From the NCBI GenBank assembly GCA_035301245.1, contig DATGUS010000056.1:1-41373 (forward strand): DNA of 41,373 bases. Reading direction: 5' to 3'. Position numbers and translations under genes: made by a program. Origin of the DNA: Alloiococcus sp035301245 (lineage in GTDB: Bacteria; Bacillota; Bacilli; Lactobacillales; Carnobacteriaceae_A). Below, in pieces: positions 1 to 6,804 of this stretch. The notes beneath the pieces are model-generated. The model was not told the DNA's origin and made no database searches. It worked only from the letters and a program-made list of their open reading frames with translations. The stretch's first letter is position 1. Each line of letters starts with the position of its first letter.

Positions 1-263
1 TTAAATTTATTTTGATTCTTAACCTCTTCACTAATTTCTGGGACTAATTCAATCATAGTGACATTTTTATTGCGCTTAGCCATTTCCATACTTAAGTCGC
101 CACGTCCTCCGCCAAGTTCTAAAACACTTTGAAAAGGTACACCGACTTGCTCTTGGATCTCATCAGCTAAATTTTCAAATAAACGATTAGGGATTTTTGA
201 AAAAAGTGATTTTCCAAATTCGTGCTGATTTAAATAAAATTCCTTTACCCATTGCTCAGTCAT
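1..263 (-). CDS. Class I SAM-dependent methyltransferase, N-terminal part only
   Basis: The gene runs off the left edge, and only the first 87 codons are present. It starts with ATG at 263-261, preceded by an AGGAG-type SD around 271-277. Residues about 48-58 read VLELGGGRGDL, the glycine-rich SAM-binding motif I of Rossmann-fold methyltransferases. An acidic residue about 20 positions later (in MIELVPE) could contact the ribose of SAM. The substrate cannot be judged because the specificity region lies outside the window. It follows the patatin-like gene by 31 nt on the same strand and probably shares its transcript. The methyltransferase fold is well supported; the role is unknown. Confidence 0.75.
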   Translation of the reverse strand, partial: MTEQWVKEFYLNQHEFGKSLFSKIPNRLFENLADEIQEQVGVPFQSVLELGGGRGDLSMEMAKRNKNVTMIELVPEISEEVKNQNKF

Positions 264-294
264 ATACTCACTCCTCTTTTTGAATTCTGTGTGA

Positions 295-1137
295 TTAAGT
301 TTTTAAATAATCAATTAATGAAGGATACGACGCTTGAATATCTGCTAGTCCTAATTTATAAACATTAACTAATTTTTGCGGATCATTCTCTAAGCGTTTA
401 ATATCAATTGGCTTAGACGGTCTTAATACTTTAACCTTACCTTGATGTTCTAATTCAATTAACGACTCAACTGATCGATTGTAATCTAAGTAACGGTTTT
501 TTAATGTTTTTTTAAATTCAGGAAAATGTCGATACTTTAAATCGATCATTAATTCATTAGGTTTACTTTTACGATACTGAATAGGGCGAGTTAAGATCAC
601 AATAATCTTATCATACCCCATGGACATCGCTTTTTGATAAGGAATACTATCCGAAACACCACCATCTAGGTACAAATTCCCCTTATAATCAACTGGTTTA
701 GAAATAAATGGTAGTGCACTAGTAGCTCTAAGAAGCTCAATTTGTTCAAATGCATCAGTTATTTTAAAGTATTCCGGCTGCCCTGTATTTATATTTGTTA
801 CTGTAACAATAAAATCTGTGCCTGATTCTCTAAATATTTCATTATTAAATGGATCTAACTGATTCGGTAGGGTATGAAAAGCAAACTCTTCATTGATCAT
901 ATTGCCTGTTTTAAGTAAACTTTGAAAACTAATATAACGTTTATCTCTTATATAATTTAGATTATACCGAAGTCCACGGTGTTTGTCTTTTGATAAAAAA
1001 TTAATGCCAAATAAAGCTCCAGCTGAAACGGTAAAAATACCATTGAAGGATAAACCAGTATCTAAAAAATAATCCATTATAGCCGTAGTATACATACCTC
1101 TCATACCACCGCCTTCAAGTATTAAACCTATCTTCAC
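295..1137 (-). CDS. Patatin-like phospholipase / predicted esterase
   Basis: This 280-residue protein is a probable cytosolic acyl hydrolase of the patatin fold with a Ser-Asp dyad. Residues 9-14 (GGGMRG) form the oxyanion-hole loop. Ser39 in TVSAG is the expected nucleophile, and Asp158 in DGG (158-160) is the catalytic partner. The overall pattern resembles the bacterial YjjU/COG4667 group, which is uncharacterised. One oddity is that the usual GxSxG elbow reads T-V-S-A-G, with Thr where the first Gly normally sits. It starts 11 nt after the asparaginase stop and reads the same way, so the two are probably co-transcribed. The natural substrate is unknown. Confidence 0.85.
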   Translation of the reverse strand: MKIGLILEGGGMRGMYTTAIMDYFLDTGLSFNGIFTVSAGALFGINFLSKDKHRGLRYNLNYIRDKRYISFQSLLKTGNMINEEFAFHTLPNQLDPFNNEIFRESGTDFIVTVTNINTGQPEYFKITDAFEQIELLRATSALPFISKPVDYKGNLYLDGGVSDSIPYQKAMSMGYDKIIVILTRPIQYRKSKPNELMIDLKYRHFPEFKKTLKNRYLDYNRSVESLIELEHQGKVKVLRPSKPIDIKRLENDPQKLVNVYKLGLADIQASYPSLIDYLKT

Positions 1138-1148
1138 TTCTTAACCTC

Positions 1149-2126
1149 CTATAAGTGTGGTTGACTATATGCACGAACAACTTCATGCATCTCATCCCAT
1201 GATAAATCATTTGCTAGTAATAGACCAAGTAAAATTCGTGCTTTAATGCCATCTAAATCCCCAGCAAACCACACGCCAGCCCGTTCTAAATCTCTTCCAC
1301 CGCCATCACCATAATAAGGCTTCACTTCTCCCCTGTGACAGCGTGAAGTGATAATAACTGGTTGGCCATGTTGGACTAGATCAACAAACGTTTGGAGTAA
1401 ATCTTTATTAGCATTCCCGCGCCCAAAACTCTCGACAACAATTCCTTCAAAACCTTCTGTCATCCGTCTTAACTCTTCGCCAGTCATACCACTTACTAGT
1501 CGAATTAATGCAACAGAATGCAGTTGTTTTAATTCTAAGTTTTTAACTGCTTTTGCATGTCGCACGAGAATGACTTTATTATCATCAATCCTTCCCATTG
1601 GACCCCATGCTGTTGAACCAAAAGCTTCTAAAGAGTTAGTATCTACTTTTGTCACTTCTCTCGCTGAGTAAATAAATCCAGCAAAAACAATGACCGGCCC
1701 ACAACCAAATAACTGTGGAGAACGAGCAGCTTGAATAGCATCATGAAGATTTTTTACGCCATCACTAAAAGCATAAGAGGCATCAAATTGTGATCCGGTT
1801 AAAATAATTGGCTTGCTATATTGTTGGGTAAATAAAGACAAATAAAATGCTGTCTCTTCCATCGTATCGGTACCATGAGTGATAACAATCCCCTCCACTT
1901 CCGGATCGTTCACTGCGCTAATGACATCTTTAGCTAATTTATATAGTAATTCATATGTAAAGTTAGAACTATCAATCACCATCGAACTGGTAACTTTAAT
2001 ATCTCCTTCAATGCCATAATGTTCGATAAATGCTTGGCCATCAATTGATGCTTTCACATCTCCGTCTTCATTTGGTAATGAAGCGATTGTTCCTCCAGTT
2101 GTAATTAATTCAACATACTTTTTCAT
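1149..2126 (-). CDS. ansA: Type I L-asparaginase
   Basis: Hydrolyses L-asparagine to aspartate and ammonia, probably in the cytoplasm because there is no signal peptide. At 325 residues it has normal family length. Both active-site Thr motifs are intact: TGGTIA at 10-15 (nucleophile Thr13) and HGTDT at 84-88 (Thr86, Asp87). Lys160 in the REVTK segment matches the third catalytic position. The SD AAAGGAG lies at about 2133-2139, directly against the T-run of a strong terminator hairpin (2141-2179). Expression therefore depends on readthrough or on a promoter I cannot place. It heads a probable unit with the patatin-like and methyltransferase genes. Confidence 0.93.
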   Translation of the reverse strand: MKKYVELITTGGTIASLPNEDGDVKASIDGQAFIEHYGIEGDIKVTSSMVIDSSNFTYELLYKLAKDVISAVNDPEVEGIVITHGTDTMEETAFYLSLFTQQYSKPIILTGSQFDASYAFSDGVKNLHDAIQAARSPQLFGCGPVIVFAGFIYSAREVTKVDTNSLEAFGSTAWGPMGRIDDNKVILVRHAKAVKNLELKQLHSVALIRLVSGMTGEELRRMTEGFEGIVVESFGRGNANKDLLQTFVDLVQHGQPVIITSRCHRGEVKPYYGDGGGRDLERAGVWFAGDLDGIKARILLGLLLANDLSWDEMHEVVRAYSQPHL

Positions 2127-2134
2127 AAAAACTC

Positions 2135-2179
2135 CTTTAAAAAAGCTGTAAGCTATTAGATTCTTAGCTTACAGCTTTT
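2135..2179 (-). terminator. Intrinsic terminator after the ThiM-like gene
   Basis: Perfect 15-bp stem: 2141-2155 pairs with 2165-2179 around a 9-nt loop. On the minus strand a run of six T follows. It lies 25 nt after the ThiM-like stop and ends immediately before the asparaginase SD. The flanking A and T runs mean it could work in both directions. Confidence 0.88.
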
Positions 2180-2203
2180 TAAAATAGAAAATATTATATT
2201 ATA

Positions 2204-3019
2204 CTACACTTTAGTAAAGGGATATTTAACGACTTCATCGCCATCAATATTATATAATGCATCAATGAGTTGTGTTTCAAATGTTCCGATACCTTCACTT
2301 TTCTCTTCAGCAATCATTGCTGCTTGTTTTAAAGTTAGAATACCAGTTAATGCTGCAACATTCGCCTCTGAATGTGTTGCAGCTGTAGCAACTAATCCGC
2401 CTAACACGGCATAAGCACCAGTTGCTCTCTTTAAGTATTTAGATTGACCTTCAATGGTATACACATCTTCACCATCTGTCATTAATGTATCTTTATGAGT
2501 AACAATCGTTACACCTGCTGTATGTTCAGCAATTGATTTCGCTGCCTCGGTTGCTTCCTCGATTGATGGTTGGTCACGCAAATTATTACATGCTTTACCA
2601 CCTTCGAGACTCCATAAATTCGCTAATGATAAAATCTCAGCTGGTGTACCTTTAATAATGGTTGGTTTGTATCCTTTGAACTGACGTAATAAACGAGTTC
2701 TTAGAGATCCCATACCAATGCCACTTGGATCTAAAACCCATTTTTTATCACTATTTGATAAAATACGGCCTGCTTGAGGAATGGTATCTTCAAAAACTGG
2801 CAGCATTGTGCCTAAGTTAATATAAAAGGCATTTGATTTTTCGATCATCGTCTCTGCTTCGTCTGACATGTTCACAATCAGTGGAAATCCACCAATTGCA
2901 CTCTGGGAGCGTGACACTAAGTTACTCGTCGAACTGCTTGTTATCGAACCGATAAGTGGTTGATTCTCTCTAACCGCCTCTACACATTCCTTGATTTGAT
3001 CACTTGATATATTACTCAA
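2204..3019 (-). CDS. ThiM-like (hydroxyethylthiazole kinase family) protein with degenerate active site
   Basis: The overall architecture matches hydroxyethylthiazole kinase (ribokinase-like fold, thiazole salvage for thiamine). Numbering here is from the upstream GTG. The LDPSGIG segment (99-105) corresponds to the family LDPVGVG, and KGTPAEI (126-132) to the RGNASEI region. Key motifs have decayed. The ATP/anion-hole TGTGC with its active-site Cys reads TGAYA (203-207). The N-terminal CITN segment reads SITS, and AN reads SR. A true thiazole kinase role is therefore doubtful. No other thiamine gene or TPP riboswitch is nearby. Start choice: GTG at 3028 overlaps its own SD (AAGGAG), whereas TTG at 3019 lies 8 nt after it, so I use TTG (271 residues). 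Confidence 0.72.
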   Translation of the reverse strand: MSNISSDQIKECVEAVRENQPLIGSITSSSTSNLVSRSQSAIGGFPLIVNMSDEAETMIEKSNAFYINLGTMLPVFEDTIPQAGRILSNSDKKWVLDPSGIGMGSLRTRLLRQFKGYKPTIIKGTPAEILSLANLWSLEGGKACNNLRDQPSIEEATEAAKSIAEHTAGVTIVTHKDTLMTDGEDVYTIEGQSKYLKRATGAYAVLGGLVATAATHSEANVAALTGILTLKQAAMIAEEKSEGIGTFETQLIDALYNIDGDEVVKYPFTKV

Positions 3020-3060
3020 AATAGTCACTCCTTAAATAGTAAAAAACTGACTCTATGTCT

Positions 3061-3090
3061 ATTATAGCGCAAATGGGAGTATTTTTGTAA
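3061..3090 (-). promoter_or_regulatory. Putative promoter of the ThiM-like gene
   Basis: Minus-strand -10 TATAAT (3061-3066) has a weak -35 TTACAA (3085-3090) across 18 bp. Transcription would start near 3054, about 35 nt before the TTG start. The -10 is perfect but the -35 is poor. Confidence 0.45.
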
Positions 3091-3227
3091 TTTTAGCCAT
3101 TCAATTTGTGAAAAACTGACCAATTATAAATAATTTAATTAAACTATTTAAATTAATTTTGTACACGGAGTTGATACTAAAAGTTTTCATTAAAGTCATA
3201 ATGATTGTGTTTAAGTGACTAATCATT

Positions 3228-3272
3228 AAAAAAATAGAACAATGACTCCACTTAATGGTGTCATTGTTCTAT
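3228..3272 (-). terminator. Intrinsic terminator after the 144-residue hypothetical gene
   Basis: Stem 3234-3246 pairs fully with 3260-3272 (13 bp). One T/T mismatch and 3 further pairs close a 5-nt loop. Minus-strand T-run follows at 3228-3233. It begins 9 nt after the stop codon at 3282. Confidence 0.87.
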
Positions 3273-3281
3273 AAGGTTAAA

Positions 3282-3716
3282 TTAAATTGAACGGATAACT
3301 TTTCCATCCTTGTCATAAATATGGTTTCTAGCTTTCACTGGATCTCCCATCGCTTTGATAAGACGATCTCTATGTGGTTCTGCTAGTTCATCAAAAGTAA
3401 ATTGATCTTCATCTAGATTCAACGCTTGACGTTTCGCTTGATTTTCACCAGGCGTTTTTAATTTATAAGACTTAGATGGTAATTTTTCATCTGATTCAGT
3501 TTCTTCGATACGATAGAATGAATATTCATCAATATATTTGATTTCTAATGCGCCTGTGTTCGTGCGGTATATTTCATAGTCATAAGACTCGTTATTAATC
3601 TCCCACCATGCTAGAATAGCTTCTTTCGCTTCTTCTTCTGTAGCGTGAGTTGCGTGTTGTTTACGAACATCGTCTCGTTTGTTAATCCAATAAGTTGTAT
3701 AATACGTATTTGTCAT
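3282..3716 (-). CDS. Hypothetical protein, 144 residues
   Basis: I do not recognise this family. It has no signal peptide or membrane segment, so it is probably cytoplasmic. The N-terminal half is rich in Tyr, Trp and acidic residues (an AILAWWEIN segment near 33-41, then alternating beta-like stretches to about 70). The middle is a charged linker. The C-terminal third carries FDELAEPHRDRLIKAMGDP (about 107-125), which looks like a short helical domain. It stands alone between its own -10 element and a strong terminator, so it is probably monocistronic. The SD is weak (GAAAG-type). Its good codon structure and dedicated terminator argue that it is a real gene. Confidence 0.7.
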   Translation of the reverse strand: MTNTYYTTYWINKRDDVRKQHATHATEEEAKEAILAWWEINNESYDYEIYRTNTGALEIKYIDEYSFYRIEETESDEKLPSKSYKLKTPGENQAKRQALNLDEDQFTFDELAEPHRDRLIKAMGDPVKARNHIYDKDGKVIRSI

Positions 3717-3743
3717 GGTATACCAACTTTCAAATTATTTCTT

Positions 3744-3774
3744 ATTATATTACCACAAAATCATTGTAATTCAA
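3744..3774 (-). promoter_or_regulatory. Putative promoter of the 144-residue hypothetical gene
   Basis: Minus-strand -10 TATAAT (3744-3749) and TTGAAT (3769-3774) are separated by 19 bp. An overlapping TAATAT would give a 16-bp spacer. It lies in the 70-bp gap after the ATPase gene, where no terminator is visible. Confidence 0.4.
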
Positions 3775-3786
3775 TATGAAGGCTTT

Positions 3787-4596
3787 CTATTCTGACAATA
3801 ATAAACGATCAGACAGTTCTGAATCTGATGCTTTAGCTTGGAATAAATCTAAAAGTTTATCAACAGTTAAGTTCTCTTTTTCTTTGCCTTTAATATCCAT
3901 AAACACTAGACCATTCTTCAGCATAATAAGACGATTGCCATAATCAATCGCTTGTTTCATATTATGTGTAATCATTAATGTGGTGATTTTTTCTTCTTGT
4001 ACTCGACGCTTGGTAATAGCCATAACTTGCTCTGCTGCTTTCGGATCAAGGGCTGCAGTATGCTCGTCTAACAAAAGTAATTCAGGCTTTTTAATGGTTG
4101 CCATTAGTAGTGCAATGGATTGACGTTGCCCTCCAGACAGTAAGTCTACTTCATCATCTAAACGGTTTTCTAACCCTAAGTTTAAGTTAGATAATGCTTT
4201 AGCAAATTTTTCTTTATTCCCATTAGTTAATGTGCGACCAAATAATCTTCGTTCACCTCGTCTAGTTGCAATGGCTAAATTTTCTGCAATCGTCATTCTC
4301 GGTGCAGTACCAACTCGAGGATCTTGGAAAACACGTGCAATAGTCTTCGCACGTTTTTCTTCTCTCAGCTTTTTAATTGACTTCCCATTCATGCGAATAT
4401 CACCAGAGTCAATCATATGTGTTCCTGATATTAAGTTTAGAAGCGTTGATTTACCGGCACCGTTTCCGCCGATCACAGTTATAAAGTCTCCTTTTATAAT
4501 ATTTAAGTTTAAATTATTAATAACTGAAATTTCATTAATCGTTCCTACATTGAAGGTTTTGTTTACATTTTCCATTTCAATTAAGTGCTTAGACAT
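3787..4596 (-). CDS. trpZ: ABC transporter ATP-binding subunit, probable tryptophan importer
   Basis: Energises import through the permease encoded just upstream. The Walker A GGNGAGKST (residues about 43-51), Q-loop VFQD, signature LLSGGQRQ (about 152-159), Walker B LLLLDE and H-loop ITHNM are all intact. At 269 residues it is normal for a single-domain ATPase. ATG at 4602 lies only 3 nt after the GGGAGG SD; the in-frame ATG at 4596 is 9 nt after it and is preferred. It overlaps the permease stop by 8 nt, so the two are translationally coupled. The assignment to the tryptophan (TrpXYZ) group rests on the three-gene order, the binding-protein family and the Trp-codon leader. Confidence 0.85.
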   Translation of the reverse strand: MSKHLIEMENVNKTFNVGTINEISVINNLNLNIIKGDFITVIGGNGAGKSTLLNLISGTHMIDSGDIRMNGKSIKKLREEKRAKTIARVFQDPRVGTAPRMTIAENLAIATRRGERRLFGRTLTNGNKEKFAKALSNLNLGLENRLDDEVDLLSGGQRQSIALLMATIKKPELLLLDEHTAALDPKAAEQVMAITKRRVQEEKITTLMITHNMKQAIDYGNRLIMLKNGLVFMDIKGKEKENLTVDKLLDLFQAKASDSELSDRLLLSE

Positions 4597-5491
4597 TGGC
4601 ATTCCCCTCCCTTTTGAAGTTTAGCTTATTGATATAGTCATCGTAAAAACTTGGAATTGAAATAACAAGTGCCAGTAGAACGGCCGAGATTAGTTTTAAG
4701 TCATTCGGCTGTAGACCTAAAGACAAGGCACTAGAAATAATTAAGCGGTAGAAAATAGAACCAATGGCTAATGATGTTAATCGTACACCGAAAGTTACGT
4801 GATTGAATACTACTTCAGCAATCATTACTGATGCTAATCCGATGACAATGGTTCCAATCCCCATGCTAATGTCAGCATAACCATTATTTTGAGCAATTAA
4901 TGCACCAGATAAAGCCACTAAACTGTTTGCTGCCATTAGACCGAGTACTTTCATTGAGGATGTGTTTATTCCCATCGCTTTAGCCATGCGTTCATTATCA
5001 CCGGTTGCGATTAGTGCTTGTCCTAAATCCGTTTTAAATAATAAGTAAAGTAAAGTTATAATTATGAGAATGATTAATGACGCAACAATGATTACATTGG
5101 TTAATATTGGTAAAGGAAAAATATCATTCAATAACTGAGTTACTCTTGGATGATTTAATAAGCTAATGTTAGAACGACCCATAATTCTTAAGTTGATGGA
5201 ATAAAGACCGGTCATTGTTAATATTCCAGCTAAAAGCGGTGGAATTCTGAATTTTGTCATTAATAAACCAGTTATTAACCCTCCTAACGCTCCACCGATT
5301 AAAGCAATTACTGTTGCGCTAATTGGGTGGAAGCCATTAGTAATTAAAATGGAAGCAATCGCTGCACCCAACGGGAAGGAACCTTCAATCGTTAAATCCG
5401 CTAAGCGTAAGATACGAAATGAGATAAATATTCCAAGTGCCATAACTCCCCAGAGTAAACCCTCTGAGATTGATACGATAATTAATTCCAT
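4589..5491 (-). CDS. trpY: ABC transporter permease, probable tryptophan importer
   Basis: This 300-residue, very hydrophobic protein has many predicted membrane helices, beginning with ISEGLLWGVMALGIFISF near residue 8. It carries the glycine-rich pattern of the LivH/BPD_transp_2 permease superfamily. In this group a single permease gene is thought to form a homodimer. The start ATG shares one base with the trpX stop (TAATG), and the 3' end overlaps the ATPase gene, which makes a strictly coupled three-gene unit. The LivH-like fold is well supported; the tryptophan specificity is inferred from neighbours. Confidence 0.86.
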   Translation of the reverse strand: MELIIVSISEGLLWGVMALGIFISFRILRLADLTIEGSFPLGAAIASILITNGFHPISATVIALIGGALGGLITGLLMTKFRIPPLLAGILTMTGLYSINLRIMGRSNISLLNHPRVTQLLNDIFPLPILTNVIIVASLIILIIITLLYLLFKTDLGQALIATGDNERMAKAMGINTSSMKVLGLMAANSLVALSGALIAQNNGYADISMGIGTIVIGLASVMIAEVVFNHVTFGVRLTSLAIGSIFYRLIISSALSLGLQPNDLKLISAVLLALVISIPSFYDDYINKLNFKREGNANV

Positions 5492-6486
5492 TAATTCTCC
5501 TCCTCAATAATTTGGTCTGCTGATTCGATTGTTGAGTCATTTAACTCAATACCTAATAATTCAGCTTGCGTTGTATTAATAATGAGTTCTGTTTCTGAAG
5601 GATCTTCGACAGCTAAAGTTGCTGGATCAGCGCCCTGTAAAACTTGAACTACCATGCGACCTGTCAAAACACCTAATTCGTATTGGTTTAATCCTTGCGT
5701 CGCTATTCCACCTTCTTGAACCATTTCTGCTACTGCTGGAAAAACTGGAACGTTTCTTCCGTTAGCAACTTCAATTAACGTTGGGAATGCGCTGGCCACG
5801 TTGTTATCCGTTCCAACCCAGATCGCATCCACTTGATCAACTAAATGTTGACCAACTTGTTGAAGATCATTAGTTGAAGTTATGGTTGCTTCAATAACTT
5901 CAATGCCTAGACTTTCAGCGTACTCTTTTGTTTCTTCACTTTGTTTCACTGAATTTACTTCACCATTAGAATAAATAATACCTAATGTTTCGATATCTGG
6001 TAATATTTCAGTGATTAAATCAACTTGTTCTTGATAAGGAGTAACATCTCTTACACCCGTAATATTGCCTCCCGGTTTATCTAGGTTATCTACTAAGCCA
6101 GCATTAATTGGATCGGTTACAGCCCCCATTACTATTGGGATATCACTAGAACTATTTGTTAAAGCTTGGACAGCAGGTGTTGCAATCCCAATCATCACAT
6201 CAACATGATTATTGACGAAGCGATTACTCATAGTGTTCATATTATTTTGATCACCTTGCGCATTTTGAAAATCAAGGTCCATTGTTTCACCGTCGATGAA
6301 TCCTTCTTTTTCAAGTTCATCAATAATACCATTAGTGATTTGATCAAGAGATGGGTGACTAACCAGTTGCAATAAACCAATTTTTGGATCATCTTCAGTT
6401 ACCTCACTCGCATGGTTATCATCCCCCACACTGTAAATCACAACAATAAGTATAAGAGCAGTTATGACTGCAATTAGTCTCTTCAT
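5491..6486 (-). CDS. trpX: ABC transporter substrate-binding protein, probable tryptophan-binding TrpX
   Basis: This 332-residue exported protein is of the ABC_sub_bind family, whose streptococcal member TrpX binds L-Trp (from memory). The N-terminus MKRLIAVITALILIVVIYSV is a membrane segment. Unusually for a Gram-positive binding protein, it is not followed by a lipobox cysteine, so anchoring must be by this helix or the protein is released. Two periplasmic-binding-like lobes follow (PKIGLLQLVSHPSLD near 35 starts the first). I start at ATG 6486, 7 nt after AAGGAG (6494-6499). The reading frame stays open further upstream only because it runs into the leader terminator, which is not coding. 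Confidence 0.87.
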   Translation of the reverse strand: MKRLIAVITALILIVVIYSVGDDNHASEVTEDDPKIGLLQLVSHPSLDQITNGIIDELEKEGFIDGETMDLDFQNAQGDQNNMNTMSNRFVNNHVDVMIGIATPAVQALTNSSSDIPIVMGAVTDPINAGLVDNLDKPGGNITGVRDVTPYQEQVDLITEILPDIETLGIIYSNGEVNSVKQSEETKEYAESLGIEVIEATITSTNDLQQVGQHLVDQVDAIWVGTDNNVASAFPTLIEVANGRNVPVFPAVAEMVQEGGIATQGLNQYELGVLTGRMVVQVLQGADPATLAVEDPSETELIINTTQAELLGIELNDSTIESADQIIEEEN

Positions 6487-6509
6487 TTTTATTCTCCTTT
6501 TTACATAAT

Positions 6510-6541
6510 AAAAAAACAACCGTATAGAGATACACGGTTGT
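6510..6541 (-). terminator. Second (distal) leader terminator T2 of trpXYZ
   Basis: Minus-strand stem: 6531-6540 pairs with 6517-6526 (10 bp, one G-U) around a TCTC loop, then seven T (6510-6516). It ends 11 nt before the trpX SD. It backs up the proximal terminator. Confidence 0.85.
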
Positions 6542-6548
6542 ATATATT

Positions 6549-6584
6549 AAAAAACCGCATAGATCATATAAGTCATCTACGCGG
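6549..6584 (-). terminator. First (proximal) leader terminator T1 of trpXYZ
   Basis: Minus-strand stem: 6575-6584 pairs with 6555-6564 (10 bp, one G-U) around a 10-nt loop, followed by six T. Its 5' arm can alternatively pair with 6604-6616, which would disrupt it. Confidence 0.85.
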
Positions 6585-6660
6585 CTATTATAAACATATT
6601 AAAGCAGCATAGATACATTCAATCATCATAATTGATTGCTGTATCTATTCTTGAAAGAAT

Positions 6661-6726
6661 TTAAGACACAGCATCTATGCGACTTTGCCAACGATTATTT
6701 AATTGTAAGCGGCGGGTTAAAAGCAT
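6661..6726 (-). CDS. 21-codon leader peptide with a single Trp codon
   Basis: ATG at 6726 lies 9 nt after AAAGGA (6736-6741), and the frame ends with TAA at 6663-6661. The peptide begins MLLTRRLQLNNRW and ends DAVS. The only Trp codon (TGG, 6688-6690) is codon 13. Fourteen nt separate it from pairing segment S1 (6673-6664), close to the distance a stalled ribosome covers downstream. Stalling at Trp should thus leave S1 free, while stalling at any later codon or at the stop should mask it. There are also four Arg and four Leu codons. Likely a regulatory peptide with no function of its own. Confidence 0.68.
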   Translation of the reverse strand: MLLTRRLQLNNRWQSRIDAVS

Positions 6727-6762
6727 GTCTAAAATTCCTTTCCGTTAATTGATTATAAACAA

Positions 6763-6791
6763 ATAGTAATACGCCAAAAAGTTTCTGTCAA
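6763..6791 (-). promoter_or_regulatory. Promoter of the trp leader and trpXYZ
   Basis: Perfect -35 TTGACA (6786-6791), 17-bp spacer, -10 TACTAT (6763-6768). Transcription would start near 6756, about 15 nt before the leader-peptide SD. It begins 14 bp after the upstream gene's stop codon, with no terminator between them. Confidence 0.8.
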
Positions 6792-6804
6792 GTATAAAAA
6801 CTAT

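Larger units (their letters stand above)
6487..6756 (-). promoter_or_regulatory. trpXYZ leader: predicted ribosome-mediated attenuator
   Basis: This 270-nt leader lies between the promoter and trpX. After a short peptide gene, seven segments follow, each complementary to the next: S1 6664-6673, S2 6637-6646, S3 6604-6616, S4 6572-6585, S5 6555-6564, S6 6531-6540, S7 6517-6526. Register A pairs S1:S2 (10 bp, extended by a 5-bp hairpin), S3:S4 (11 pairs, one mismatch, one bulge) and S5:S6 (9 pairs), and destroys both terminators. Register B pairs S2:S3 (7+5 bp), S4:S5 and S6:S7, forming two terminators. S1 overlaps the end of the peptide gene, so ribosome position should choose the register. 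There is no T-box sequence here. The pairing is visible; the regulatory logic is inference. Confidence 0.72.

Noticed and set aside
3020..3227. TPP riboswitch upstream of the ThiM-like gene
   Set aside because: None of the conserved THI-box blocks was seen on the minus strand; only a -10 element was found.
4232..4624. Plus-strand frame opposite the transporter ATPase
   Set aside because: Antisense shadow without SD; the minus-strand ATPase has every expected motif.
6487..6519. N-terminal extension of TrpX (11 extra codons)
   Set aside because: It would start inside the terminator stem and upstream of the AAGGAG; the ATG at 6486 is correctly spaced.
6661..6726. Arginine- or leucine-sensing leader
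   Set aside because: Arg and Leu codons are present, but only the Trp codon is the last one that leaves S1 exposed, and the downstream transporter fits tryptophan. Not excluded, only less likely.
6487..6804. T-box riboswitch for the trp transporter
   Set aside because: No GGGTGG-type T-box core or stem I specifier layout is present; the leader is built from a peptide gene and a hairpin ladder instead.
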